Source: Nymphalis io (Eukaryota > Arthropoda > Insecta > Lepidoptera > Nymphalidae). Taken from it: 64,000 nucleotides of DNA. Shown in pieces: positions 24,360 through 35,784 of the stretch (position 1 is the first letter of the stretch; every line of letters begins with the position of its first letter). The stretch is taken from contig NC_065890.1 in the NCBI RefSeq assembly GCF_905147045.1, positions 2,728,001 through 2,792,000 on the forward strand, written 5' to 3'. The notes under the pieces are model-generated. The model worked only from the letters and a program-made list of their open reading frames with translations, had not been told where the DNA came from and did no database searches. The translations under genes and the position numbers were made by a program.

Positions 24360-24545
24360 ATCAAATTTAAAGAACTTCCCTCCGACACAAAGCTGCCCAC
24401 AACACAGGCCGCGTTTCCACGCTGTACTGCAAAACAACTTTTTGGCCAAGTAAGACCCGGAGCGACTGTCAAATCCCCCATTTCATTGTCGTTAAATTTA
24501 GACGGGCAAAAATACAAAATAAAAATTGTCTTGGTAACTTGCTAA
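24360..24545 (+). CDS. Possible orphan exon, unrecognised product
   Basis: Sixty-one codons open from a strong-looking 3' splice site: CTAAT branch-point-like motif at about 24334, then CCTTTTTTAG ending at 24359. A donor-like GTAAGA occurs internally near 24450, giving an alternative shorter exon. The translation looks protein-like (a GQVRPGATVKS stretch and DGQKYKIKIVLV) and the segment is GC-richer than its flanks. I recognise no domain. It has no start codon and no partner exon in sight, so it may be a gene relic or chance. Confidence 0.22.
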   Translation: MKFKELPSDTKLPTTQAAFPRCTAKQLFGQVRPGATVKSPISLSLNLDGQKYKIKIVLVTC

Positions 24546-24766
24546 TAGTCATATTAACTTAAACAGCGTTTACTCGTATTTTGAAATCACAGACAGACAC
24601 CTCAATTTTTTTTGTATAGATGTGTTTGGTTATAGAAGAAGATAGTAGTTTCGCATATAGGTATGTTACCTGAAAACTTGTAGCAACAAAAGCGACTTTT
24701 AAAAACAATCTAGTACTGATTTTAATAATAAATAATGATTCGTTATATATAGGAAACGCATATCAC

Positions 24767-24990
24767 TTTTTTTTTATAGAATAGGAAGGTGGACGAGCAT
24801 ATGGGCCACCTGATGGTAAGTGGTCACCAAACGCCCTTAGACATTGGCATTGTAAGAAATGTCAACCATCGCTTATAGCCAATGCGCCACCAACCTTGGG
24901 AACTAAGATTTTATGTCCCTTGTGCCTGTAATTACACTGGCTCACTCACCCTTCAAACCGGAACACAACAATATCAAGTATTGCTGTTTT
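24767..24990 (-). repeat. SINE-A, 5'-truncated
   Basis: T-run then the standard body to AAGTATTGCTGTTTT, where homology ends. Close in sequence to 1115-1356 and 10737-11034 (both have AGATTTTATGTCCCTT), suggesting one subfamily. Confidence 0.9.
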
Positions 24991-25195
24991 TGTGTATTGA
25001 GTTTCGAGTCCTTACAGAATAGCTCCAATGATTTGAATTCGATTAGCTAAAGTATTTGCCGATATACTGGATAACACGTTCGATTCTATAATTAGTAGCG
25101 TATATGAAACAGTTACATACATTTATATTAAACTTAATTAATTCATAAAGCCGTAAATTAATCTAGCTTATACAAGGATCCTAATGGTTGGATCA

Positions 25196-25448
25196 CTTTA
25201 ATCTTATCCGAGGATTGCGGCTTAAAAACCGACTAGGTCCCCTGTATCTGATGTGTTTAATAATGTTTGTAATTCATCTGTGTTTATAATTCATCTCGTT
25301 TTATGCAGTGAAAAAAACACATGTGTATCCCAAAACCAGCATTGTATCAGCGTATTTTAAAGCAATTTCGTCTTGCTTCAATCCAGCAGTAGACATAAAG
25401 GCTGTTACTTTTCATAATTCTAAAATTATTCCTTCACATTTCAAAGGT
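25196..25448 (+). repeat. Tandem duplication unit 1, containing an old SINE-B
   Basis: 253-bp unit repeated immediately downstream. Inside, TTTATAATTCATCTCGTTTT, ACACATGTGTATCC and CCAGCAGTAGACAT-AAAGGCTGTTAC follow the SINE-B order with heavy substitution, so a decayed SINE-B was duplicated. Confidence 0.85.
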
Positions 25449-25702
25449 CTTTAATCTTATCCGAGGATTGCGGCTTAAAAACCGACAAGGTCCCCTGTAT
25501 TCTGATGTGTTTAATAATGTTTGTAATTCATCTGTGTTTATAATTCACTTCGTTCTATGCAGTGAAAAAAACACATGTGTATCCCAAAACCAGCATTGTA
25601 TCAGCATATTTTAAAGCAATTTCGTCTTGCTTCAGTCCAGCAGTAGACATAAAGGCTGTTACTTTTCATAATTCTAAAATTATTCCTTCACTTTTCAAAG
25701 GT
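25449..25702 (+). repeat. Tandem duplication unit 2
   Basis: 254 bp, head to tail with unit 1; about 8 differences including one inserted T. An open frame spanning it (25562-25783) is an accident of the repeat. Confidence 0.88.
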
Positions 25703-26894
25703 AACTTTGGTATTAATTTTGGGAATCCAAAGGAAAACAATGAAACCCAACCTTTTTCCTACCCTAAATCATCCACTCCATAATCGTCGGTTTTCAGCAC
25801 GTAGGTACGTCATAACTCAACCCTGGCACTCACGCGTGTGCATTTCCAAGAAATTAATAACGTTTTGCCGTGATCAGAATAAAGAAACCGGCGAATTATT
25901 CCGCTCGTTATTGAAACCACATTCAAAGCCGAAGTTCTTCATTTCTCAACAATTATTTTGATTAATGATACGAACTGTTGTTTATTACTTTGCCACATCA
26001 AATTAAAAGTAGGCTTTTTTACAATTACTTTTGAATCGACAGTTTATTAAAGTTCCAAATAACTTAGTACTTACTCCTTTCCATTAATTCAATTGCAAAT
26101 GTTAAAAAAAAAATTATATATACATCGCTTTTAAATTTTGTTTCGATAATAGGTAAATGGACAGTTTTTAGAAATTACCAAAATCCACAATTTTAATGAT
26201 AAATATTAAAATCATAAAAAACAATTATAACATTGACGTATGTTCTATAAAAGATTTAACATTTTATATAAATATATCAATAAAAGATAATCTCTATTTA
26301 TGTACGCAAACAAAACATAACAATCTTCCAATCATATTTACTAGCAATATCTTTCCGATAGCACTTCAAAGAAACATATAGATATATATATATATATATA
26401 TATATATAGCCACGAAAATAAACGATTATTCGTTTTATTCGAGTAAATAAATACGTTCAAGGAAATTATCGTCCCAAAGTCAAACACAATGATATTAAAC
26501 GATTCGGGTCGAAGAAGATTCCCGAGCCGTCAGCCCACTTGTGAATGGCTCAAAGATTTTAGCTCCCAACTGTCAAACAATGAGATCCTTAATTTCACAT
26601 TCAATGTTCGAGATTTTTCCTGTCCTTTATTTTTCGTCGCCTGCTGCGTTTGACGTTAAAACCTGCGCCACTTTACTCCCTCTCGAAAAAAAACGGTTTT
26701 ATAATAGAATAATAAAATTATTCGGACAAAAAACCTATACTTTTTACATTTTCGTCCCATCACCACTTAAGATTAAATGTAATTTTGATATTCCTTTAAA
26801 TACTCAGGTACTAATTTTTGACCAAAATAAAACGATAAATAAAATTCTGTCTCATATAGGAACACAATTGAAATGAAAAAACGTCAAATATACA
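25703..26894. other. Unassigned DNA with (AT)n tract
   Basis: (AT)n at 26382-26408. The open frame at 26541-26876 covers a slightly GC-richer stretch but shows no motif or splice context that I can support. Confidence 0.4.
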
Positions 26895-27035
26895 TAGTCG
26901 ACTAAGTATTTGAGTAAAGAAGTAATTTTCTGAATTTCTTAGCGGATCATCTCATAGAATCTAGTTCAATTTAACACTAATATTGTGATTCAAAAGAGCT
27001 TACTTAAATAAGAAATATTTTGATTTTGATATGAA
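26895..27035 (+). repeat. Interspersed repeat G, tail part
   Basis: GTGATTCAAAAGAGCTTACTT followed by AATAAGAAATATTTTGATTTTGAT is the degraded 3' end of repeat G. Similar ends are at 33985-34035 and 41985-42125. Confidence 0.5.
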
Positions 27036-28842
27036 ATAAACTCACTCATATTCCACTCATTTAAAATAACAAAATACGAACCCAAATAAATTTATAATGA
27101 ACAATTTAGACCGTTCATTAAACCATTACTCTTTAGTTGTTTCGTGCTCAAATTATATTCGTGAAGTTATTTTTGAAGTTTAATTACGAAGCTGAGAAAG
27201 ACTTGTAATTATCATAAAATTCATGTTCATTTTCACGGTTGTTTGTTCAATATTTTGCAATAAGTTGGTATAGCAAAAGTTTCGTCAGATTAACATAGGC
27301 TCGTATTTCAAAAATAAAGGAAGAAAATAAAACTGTTTAAAAATTTACAAGCACAAAATAAAGTTTTGATAATGTAAGACTATCATAATATCTCAATGAA
27401 TTTATAATAATATTTCTTAATTTCATAAGCCACTTACAACAACTAAGAAAATATTTTTTATTATTTTTATTTTCTATAACATCGTCATTATTTAAGCATA
27501 TAAGCTTTATACTTTCAGTCTGTAATATTAGTTGTTCTATTTTCAAATGATATAGAAAAAGATAAATACGCTGTATTCGAAAGCAAAACTACACATTAAT
27601 CAACGTAAACACGAATCAACAAAATCCCATCAGCACAAACGTGCCGCGCGGAGCCCATCCCGTATTACATACGTGATGTAGAAAAACCTAGGCGTTGAAT
27701 CAAATTAATATCATCAAAACTGTCTAGAGGTCGTGTATTTTTGTATTTAACATTATCTGTAGCAATTTTCTATCGCTTGGGAATACATAGTTTACTTTAC
27801 TCTTTAATAATGTTGTTCAGACGCATTTGGTAATAGAAATGTTTGGTTCAGAAAATATAGAACTCGTCTAACATTTCCGAGACTAGCAGCGCCATTATTC
27901 TAAAATGCAAAGAACATAATTAGACTTAGCTATGACTTGAATCTTTAAGGGCACAAAGGAACCAAGTCGCACAAAGTGCATCCGCCACGCTGTACACTTG
28001 AAAAAGTCAAAGTAGCATCTATGAATATTATATTGCAGTGTCGAACACTAAAATGAATATGTAGAAAATGTTAAACTTATTTGTAAAACAATGATGCAGA
28101 CATTTGATTTGATCATTTACATTTTTAACTACCACCATTTTAATCTTTGAAATTTTTAAATTATCAGTGTAAGAAAGTATTGTTGAAAGTAATCCTATAA
28201 TTTTCCCAATAACAATAGTAAATGTTAACAAAAATATTTCTTAAACACACAAATAATAGGCTTTTGATATTATTTTATTTATTTATATATTAAGGGTCTT
28301 CAACAAAGGATACACACTTACGCGTGCATTACATCGTGAAATAATGTTATAAAATATTTGTGCTCTTTAAATTGTTTTTAATATATATGGTTAAATTTAC
28401 ATATAAATGAAGTAAATGTTTTTCATATAAAAAAAACAATGTATATGTACACTAACAATAGGTATATTGTTATTTTTTAGTCACTTTTTTCAATATTTCA
28501 ATGTGGGATAACAAATTTGTTCTGCCTTTATTATAATCAAAGTGCTGTGTTATTATAGCAATTTAAGTTAGCTTATTAGCTAAGATTGTTTTTTGGCAAG
28601 TGTACGGTGCGCTAAGTAGAGTGAAAACATTTAACATGAAATGGCATTGCAATTAGTAATTAAGAACCAAGTATAGTCAGAAAACAATTTTTATTATCTA
28701 TTCTCCTGTACCTACTGTAATACATCTTAATAAAGGCCTTACATGTTTTCTTCTTAAATGATACTTAAATATCTTATATAAATATTTTATATACCAATAA
28801 AATAAATAATACATATAAATAAACCAATATAAAAATACTATC
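27036..28842. other. AT-rich DNA; repeat F scrap
   Basis: 28275-28345 (TTATTTATATATTAAGGGTC, CAACAAAGGATACAC) resembles 47617-47680 and 61195-61262 and may be one low-copy repeat. A small GC patch near 27635-27660 (GTGCCGCGCGGAGCCC) is unexplained. Confidence 0.35.
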
Positions 28843-29125
28843 TTTTTTTATAGAATAGGAAAGCGGACGAGCATATGGGCCATCTGATGGTAAGTGGTCA
28901 CCAACGCCCAAAGACATTGGCCTTATAAGAAATGTTAACCATCGCTTACATCACCAATGCGCCACAAACCCTGGGGACTAAGATGTTATGTCCCTTGTGC
29001 CTGTAATTACACTGGCTCACTCACCCTTCAAACCGGAACACAATAATACCAAGTACTGCTGTTTTCCGGTAGAATATCTGATGAGTGGGTGGTACCAGAC
29101 GAGCTTGCACAAAGCTCTACCACCA
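28843..29125 (-). repeat. SINE-A, full length
   Basis: T7 then the full body, with a small deletion in the GGTACC-CAGACGAGC region. Uses AGATGTTATGTCCC rather than AGATTTTATGTCCC, so it belongs to a different subfamily from the 10.7 and 24.8 kb copies. Confidence 0.9.
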
Positions 29126-29149
29126 TCCTATATATAATTGTATGGATCT

Positions 29150-29256
29150 TTTTTTTATTAGGTAGACGGACGGGAAGACAAGCTTCCTGATGGTATATGA
29201 TCACGACTGCCAATAGACATTGGCATTGTAAGAAATAGTAACCTTCCCTACCATCA
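29150..29256 (-). repeat. SINE-A relative, short diverged copy
   Basis: T-run, AGACGGACGGGAAGACAAGC, TTCCTGATGGTA and GCCAATAGACATTGGCATTG follow SINE-A order with strong divergence. It lies right beside the previous copy in the same orientation. Confidence 0.65.
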
Positions 29257-29412
29257 CGAAATTATGATTTCTCAAAAGGCACACACGATAAATCCGCTTG
29301 TCATATTACGACTGTAAGCGCTTATTTAACTATATTATAACTAGATTCCGCCGGCGGTTCAACTGCGTATGTGATTAGTGTTTAGTGCCCTATATTCTCT
29401 TCTGTGCCCCTA

Positions 29413-29443
29413 AAATTTTGCATACACGTGGTATGCAAAATTT
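29413..29443. promoter_or_regulatory. 31-bp palindrome centred on a CACGTG E-box
   Basis: Arms AAATTTTGCATAC and GTATGCAAAATTT are exact reverse complements (13 bp) around ACGTG, creating CACGTG at 29425-29430 and flanking ATGCAAAAT octamer-like words. A bHLH or POU site is possible but untested. Confidence 0.35.
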
Positions 29444-29462
29444 GATGATGATCAGTTAACTA

Positions 29463-29468
<6 letters not shown>

Positions 29469-29528
<60 letters not shown>
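29469..29528. repeat. (AT)30 microsatellite
   Basis: Thirty uninterrupted AT units, the longest pure dinucleotide run in the window; likely length-variable between individuals. Confidence 0.95.
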
Positions 29529-29534
<6 letters not shown>

Positions 29535-29557
29535 TAAACTTTAATTTAATTTAATAT

Positions 29558-29608
29558 ATGGGAGAGGCCTATGTTCAGCAGTGGACAACGATTGGCTGTT
29601 GATTGATT
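29558..29608 (+). repeat. LINE 3' end scrap
   Basis: GGGAGAGGCCTATGTTCAGC followed by AGTGGACAACGATTGGCTG is the familiar 3' end of lepidopteran endonuclease/RT elements (from memory), here only ~50 bp. Confidence 0.6.
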
Positions 29609-30867
29609 ATATATTATAATTATTAAAATTAAACAAGTATCTAATATATATAACATTTTTTTCCTATCTTTAATGTGTTTATTCATTTAACACTGAAAAA
29701 AATATCTAAGTTAACAATTGATGTTCATTTCGTAGACAGAGATCAGGGGCTGCGCTAATGAGGGTTTCTCACCGACATTTCTTTTCGACCCTCGCTTCTA
29801 ATTACGCGGCGAACAAAGCTTCCCTAAATTAATATACGCCCTTTGTAGATATACATTTGATTAATATATCAAATTTATTACAAAATCTTAAATTTTGATT
29901 CTGATCTGTTCGCGTTTCGGTTATATTCGAAAAATTCATCTTAATTATCAGATTTAAACGCAGACAATATTTAACTGATCATAGGCAAACGTAATTATTT
30001 TGTTATTATAACATGATTATATTAAATTAGAAAATCTTAAAGTAATCTATTTCAATTCACTTTCGCTAGTTAAATTATAAAAAACTTAAAATACATTATT
30101 CAAGGACTTCGGTCTAACAATCACTTTTGAATAATTATACAAGATTAAATTAAATATAAAGTTAGGAATTTAGATTCCATCGAGAAACAACGGCAATAAT
30201 CCAGTTCTTTTCATTAATTAAATTACATATGTATGCTTATTAAATACAATTAAATTACTACAATCACGCATGAAAATCAACGAATACTAAATACTCGCTT
30301 TTTTATATAATCTTGAGTAATCGCTCATACTATTATAATGAAGTAACTTTACGTTTTTCTTTTTTTTAGAATTTCTCTTGACATCTATTGCGAAAAGTAT
30401 ATTTTTCTCCAAACTTGTCTACTTCTATGGTATGTTCATTTATTATTAATAACATGTTCTTCTAAGTCAATGCTTCTAGATAAAATCTGACGAGTAAATT
30501 TCGTAGCAAGTCATACTATTTAATATATAATATTTATCGATGACATACTTTTCGTTCGGAGACGATTATGATAAACTGTTTGCGCTCATGTTGGCGTGGA
30601 TTGATCGTTTTTACCGCCCGGTTCATTGCATATTTATTGGGCCGCTTAACTCGAAGCGATCTCAGTCTGCCAAGATCGTTGTATATTGGATTGAGCTAAT
30701 TCAATTAATTTCATAGACTTGTTTTGTCTTTGTTTTAACTTCTAATTATATAAAATACATTTATACTGTACCATGTTATTATTTTGTCTGTGTATCAAAT
30801 TAAAATATACTTTATACAAGCAGGCTCTTGCGATCACATTTAAATCGTAATTTTATAATATTAAATT
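29609..30867. other. Unassigned DNA with two GC-richer stretches
   Basis: 29735-29850 (homeodomain-like TAATTA and a TCF/Sox-like GAACAAAG) and 30585-30680 (ACCGCCCGGTTCATTGC) stand out from the AT-rich background without open frames. A repeat G scrap (CATGAAAATCAACGAATAC) is at about 30270-30300. Confidence 0.35.
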
Positions 30868-30985
30868 AAATCTAACGCTACCAGCAGTTCGGAATGTACT
30901 TTTCACCGCAAAGAACCCGCAAGAAACTAAGTAGTTACTCATTTTCGACAATCAAGTTACATAGGTACTTAAATACAATTGAATT
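30868..30985 (-). repeat. Interspersed repeat G fragment
   Basis: CTACCAGCAGTTCGGAATG, AAAGAACCCGCAAGAAACTA and AGTAGTTACTC are the reverse-strand version of the 11262-11365 fragment. Confidence 0.6.
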
Positions 30986-31110
30986 TTATAATCTACTAAA
31001 TAATTTAATAGTAAGTAAATACGCTTTATCAAATAAGTAAATATACATAGTAACCATTAGAAGGGTTTTTATTGATTGCGTCTTAACTTCAAATGAAATG
31101 AATACCTCGG

Positions 31111-31690
31111 TTTTTCTTTTTTTTTATATTTCCGGAAGGGCAAATGACTCTACTCCACTTGATGGTAAGTGATGGTAGAGTCCAAGCGCGACGACGGCCA
31201 GTACACTCGGGGAGAATGTACTGCACTAGCCGTCGCCGCCTTGCTGGCCCGCGAGATGCCTGTTCACGGCTCGTTTGAAGGAACCCAGGTAGTAAGAGGA
31301 GGGGAACACGTGAACTGGTAAGGAATTCCATGTTTTGGATGTGCGACAAAGAAAGGAGTTGCCAAATTTCTTTGTACGCGATGGATTGATGTCACAGTTA
31401 GGCGACATGACATCGAGAGCCGTACCTGTGTTTTGTACAACAGGCACAGTTGTTGTGGCGTGAAAAAACGCCGCACCTTGTTCAGAAATCCGAGTTTCCG
31501 TGAAGCTTTTTTTATAACAGCCTCAATGTAATCTCTTGGACTAAGGTCGCAGCGAACGCTTTTTCGCGGTGATACCTGTGTTTCCTAGGCATTAAATTCA
31601 ACGAGATTATCAGAGCCACATTCGGGGATGAGTTCTAACGTCCTATCGAGTTCAATGACAAGATCCTTCCGCCTCTTCTCAATTTCCGCT
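31111..31690 (-). mobile_element. Jockey-like LINE 3' end with broken RT C-terminus
   Basis: Poly(A) tail (T-run at 31111-31126), then GC-rich coding remnant. Read on the minus strand from 31690: an ELDRTLELIPE...NLVEFN block, a CDLSPRDYIEAVIKKASRKL block, FFTPQQLCLLYKTQVR, then after an internal deletion NPSRTKKFGNSFLCRTSKTW and NSLPVHVFPSSYYLGSFK. These are typical of the thumb and C-terminal part of jockey/CR1-type reverse transcriptases. The pieces are in at least two frames, with stops, so it is inactive. It is 5'-truncated and lacks the catalytic core. Confidence 0.82.
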
Positions 31691-32833
31691 TTATTATTAA
31701 CAAACTTATAAATGTAGTTTTTATAAAATACTTCAGCATATAGCATATAAGCAACAATAATGGAAGCGCCATTATTCTTTGTGATTTCTCGTTAACGAGT
31801 TATATGTTTTTTTGTTTTAAAACGGTGGTATACCTTCAGTTGTAGTTTGAAATTCTAATTTTCCAATACATTGTGTTTGCGTTGAAGGTAATACGGCTTC
31901 TCGGGAATAACGATACTCCGGAAATTCAATCCTTCAAAGGGCAAAGGACTAAGCAATGCCGGGAAACTTGGAAATATTGGAAACCTCGCTACCAACATAA
32001 AGTGTACTATTAAATCTGTTTTTAGGTTCATGTTTATGTTATTTTTATATGTGTATTTGTAATATAACTTATTTTTTTAATTAACATTATTAAATAATCA
32101 CTAAAATAGCAAGTAATTCGGATAATTATTATCGTTTCTTGAAACTTAAACATCGGAGATGTTCACATCTAGATATGAGTATTGATGAATTGCCAATACA
32201 CATTGAATCATTCAATGTGTATTAATATAATAATGATAACAAATTTTACATATACATTCTAAGTTCAACATTCCATAATAAATAGTTTATGCTCCAGAGC
32301 CATCCCATACAGCGATAATTACATTACTATACTATCTATACACTTATTGTAAATTTGTATAACGACATTTTTTATGAATTTAGGCTTAATATGTTTCCAA
32401 CACAATATTATATCCATTTTGCGTATGTGTGTGAGTCTGTATGTGTTAGAATGCTTCAACTTTTGAAGATTTAATTCATTATATCTCGTTGTGTTTTGAT
32501 ATATTTCTTATGGCTAATATAACATAAAGCCCTTCTAAGAAGTCTGAATATAAAACTTCATATATTTTACTGACCCTTAATTTCGGTTCAAACACTAAAG
32601 GTCTAGTGATGCAGTTCAGCGAAACAGGAAAAATGCATTATACTCAACAGAATTCGAAACGAAAGCGACACGTACAGCAGATTTTAAAATAGTCGTTTCG
32701 TACGTACCAGGAGCTAAGAGAGTTAACTTCGTATCACACTTGTGAAATATCGAAAACCGACGATAAGTGATACTCTATTTTGATGCTTGTATCCTTTATA
32801 TATTATAATCGATGTAATCTTTTATACAAGTTT
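31691..32833. other. AT-rich DNA with a perfect 29-bp palindrome
   Basis: No gene recognised. The palindrome at 32195-32223 is entered separately. About 32,400-32,580 has a TGTGTGTGAGTCTG-rich stretch of unknown origin. Confidence 0.4.
32195..32223. repeat. 29-bp near-perfect cruciform palindrome
   Basis: Arms AATACACATTGAAT and ATTCAATGTGTATT are exact reverse complements (14 bp) with one central C. The centre reads TGAATCATTCA, which contains an AP-1-like TGAATCA. Confidence 0.6.
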
Positions 32834-33080
32834 GTTTTTTTTTTTTATATTCGCCGGGAGGGCAAATGACTCTACTCCACTTGATGGTAAGTGGTAGTAG
32901 AGTCCAAACGCGACGACGGCCAGTACAGACGAGAAAAACGTTCTGCACTAGCCGCCTTCGCCTTGCCGGCCCGCAAGATGCCTCTTCACGCCTCGTTTGA
33001 AGGAACCCGGGTTGTAAGAGGAGGGGAACACGTGAGCCGGTAAGGAATTCCATTTTTTGGAAGTGCGACAAAGAAAGGAG
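32834..33080 (-). mobile_element. Jockey-like LINE 3' end, second short copy
   Basis: Same family and orientation as 31111-31690: the T-run, GGGCAAATGACTCTACTCCA, GCGACGACGGCCAGTAC, GAGGAGGGGAACACGTGA and the edge near GACAAAGAAAGGAG all match. It stops after about 250 bp, leaving only the 3' UTR and the last codons of ORF2. Confidence 0.85.
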
Positions 33081-33291
33081 TTTTTTTTCTTACAGGTATA
33101 TAGGTCGACAGAAGAGAACTTATATTTTACATATACTTATATTTTAATATTTACGCTCACTAGAAGCATGCGAAATGGCTCTTTCAAAAATCTACCTAGA
33201 TATTTTAAACAAAATAATTTCAAGATATCTGTATGTTTGTATGTTGTTGTATGTGTTACCTATATATATACATATATATATATACATAGGA

Positions 33292-33292
<1 letters not shown>

Positions 33293-33334
<42 letters not shown>
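33293..33334. repeat. (TA)n microsatellite
   Basis: Pure TA run with interrupted TA runs upstream from 33261. It produces the Ile/Tyr-repeat open frames here, which are not genes. Confidence 0.92.
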
Positions 33335-33339
<5 letters not shown>

Positions 33340-34041
33340 AATGGCTTTGTGCATAGTACCACCCATTTATCCGTTATTACATAAATATTTTGTTTTTAAG
33401 GTTTATTTATCCAGTTTTATTACAGAAACAAAATACAATATAGTTTACAGGATATCGACAGTGAAGGGAATTTTTTATCACTTGTTTCGATAGTAAATGT
33501 CCCACTGCTGGTACATCGTATCTTAAAGATAAAGATTTGAACTCATTCCATCACGCTGCTTCTCTGTGCGCATACATATTCCTCAAGATTTCCTTAAGAT
33601 ACTTTCCTACATTAACGATCAAGACATTGATTATAAAGTTAAAGTACATTAAAAACGAGTAATGTCTGAATTGGAATCGAAGATTTCCGATAACAACCAC
33701 GTGTTCTATCCACCCCATCTCCGGATAGAGAGGAAGTACTTGAAAGTGCGGAGAAGGATTATGCCGACCTTTCAATGTAGAAACTAAGTGTTTTCAATTT
33801 ATAAGACATTACAGTTATTTTAACATGGCACGAGATTATATAAATAATAATGAATAAAGCATGAAGTTAGTATTTATTGACGCAGGAAATGTATAAATCT
33901 GTAATTAAAATAGTGGAAAAGAGTAACTGCATTCCAAACCAGTGGAAGCTTTACATTTAATTCAATAGTGTAACGTGACGATTCATATGATATACTTAAG
34001 CCTATTTGAATAGAGAATATTTTGATTTGATTAAATAGATT
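33335..34041. other. Unassigned DNA with SINE-B and repeat G scraps
   Basis: 33496-33568 is a reverse-strand SINE-B scrap (AATGTCCCACTGCTGG, CATTCCATCACGCTGCTTC). 33985-34035 is a repeat G tail (GACGATTCATATG, AGAATATTTTGATTTGAT). The rest is unrecognised. Confidence 0.5.
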
Positions 34042-34054
34042 TAGTCTAGTTACT

Positions 34055-34363
34055 AGAAGCCGAGATGGCCCTGTGGTAAGAACGCGTGAATCTTAACCGA
34101 TGATCGTGGGTTCAAACCCGGGCAAGCACCACTGAATTTTCATGTGCTTAATTTGTGATTATAATTCATCTCGTGCTTTACGGTGAAGGAAAACATCGTG
34201 AGGAAACCTGCTGTGTCTAATTTCACTGAAGTTCTGCCACATGTGAATTCTACCAACCCGCATTGGAGCAGCGTGGTGGAATAAGCTCCAAACCTTCTCC
34301 TCAAAAGGAGGAGAGGAGGCCTTTAGCCCAGCAGTCGGACATTCACAGGCTGTTACGGTACGG
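34055..34363 (+). repeat. SINE-B, full length with 13-bp target duplication
   Basis: GCCGAGATGGCCCTGTGG to the tandem tail TTACGGTACGG. Target duplication TAGTCTAGTTACT is exact at 34042-34054 and 34364-34376. B box GGTTCAAACCC is intact; the A box has one change (CCTGTGG). Confidence 0.93.
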
Positions 34364-34455
34364 TAGTCTAGTTACTGTATTTAAAACGCGATTCGTTTTG
34401 CAGTAGTAGAATTTTCTAATCGACCTTTAGTAACTGTCATCTCTACAAATTTTTT

Positions 34456-34686
34456 AGCGCCAAACAGCAATACTTAGTATTGTTGCGTTCCGATTTGAAA
34501 GATGAACGAGCCAGTGTAAATACAGGTACAAGGCACATAGCATCTTCGTTCCCAAGATTGGTGGCGCATTGGCAATATAAGAAATGGTTAATACTTCTTA
34601 CATCGCCAATACCTATGGGCAGCGGTGACCACTTAACATCAGGTGGCCTATTTGCCCATCCGCCTACCTATAACATAATAAAAAAA
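34456..34686 (+). repeat. SINE-A, 5'-truncated
   Basis: Starts at GCCAAACAGCAATACTTAG and ends at an A-run after CCGCCTACCTATAACATAAT. Diverged; the open frame at 34480-34770 is read through this repeat and is not a gene. Confidence 0.82.
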
Positions 34687-35784
34687 TATCTTACTATCCG
34701 TTACTCTACCTTATTTTCTCAATTCGTAAGCAGCAAGCCAATCGTCACTTCTGAAATACGTCTCGTATAGTTCTAGAATGCTCAGAACGAATCGTTTCTT
34801 GAACATAGTAAGCGCGCCTTAACAGTCCTAATAATATATTTTAATGTAATATATAACTCGAGACAGTGAAATTCCATTAAGCGAGGTCACCGCTAATTGT
34901 TACGGGATATTCGAATGTCAACGCAAATCCCCGGTCGAAGAATATTAACTTGGTAATAGTATTTGCAGATTACCCAGTAGGCTAGAATTAGATGGAGATA
35001 ATAACTGAGGATCAGTGCTTAAATTTGTATCACATTTTAAGAGCCTAACTTTTACCGAGTTAATTAAATATGTAAATGTTTTAAGGTTATATTTACAGTG
35101 GTTATTCTGTTTTTTTTTTTTTAACAGGACTTGGAATTGGGGATAAAACGTGACTTGTATACCGCGTGATGGCACATACTGGCATGACAATCTCCTGCCC
35201 GCTGCCGCTTTCTAGTCTCTCGTGTTGGCGTGGCGTCGTACCATATACTTCGTTGCTATGTATTGTTATAATTATAATAATAATAAAAACCAATTTTATC
35301 CACGATACTATGTATATATTTATGTTACTCCATATTTATTTGTTGATATTGTTTATGTATAAACTATCTCAATAACCATTAATGTATGTTTTACATATGG
35401 CTGTCCTGTGACGTCCACATTTATTTTTATTTACAATTCATTTCCATTATCATTTTAAGAAATATAGTTATGTGTTGGGTAATATAATATAAAAAAACTG
35501 TTTAATCTTTAAAAAAATAACATTTTTTACAAGAATTCGTAAAGTTTCGGTGAAGAAAATTGATTAATGCCAAAGCGGCGTCAGACGATAATTGGTGTTC
35601 CACAATAGTTAGACAGTTGAAGGCATCTGCTGCTGGCATTAGAGAAGTTGCGACATTAATGCATTCTATTAATATAATCTATGGTGCATTAACGCGTCTT
35701 TCAAACATGATGAAATATTGTCAAAAATCATAATCAAAATATTATTTCAATTTAATTCAAACAGGGCTTTGATTAAATTATATG
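34687..35784. other. Unassigned DNA with a possible retroposed fragment
   Basis: 35108-35250 starts with T13 and is GC-rich (CCGCGTGATGGCACATAC, GCGTGGCGTCGTACCATA), which looks like the 3' part of another poly(A)-tailed element in minus orientation. I found no second copy in the window. Confidence 0.35.

Noticed and set aside
26541..26876. 111-codon plus-strand frame
   Set aside because: Second half is Lys/Asn/Ile-rich background; no domain or supporting splice sites.
31089..33071. Arg-rich minus-strand frames such as GPARRRRLVQ
   Set aside because: Off-frame reading of LINE 3' ends; the true RT frame is different.
33057..33384. Two overlapping open frames rich in Ile/Tyr repeats
   Set aside because: They are read through a TA microsatellite; composition is purely the repeat.
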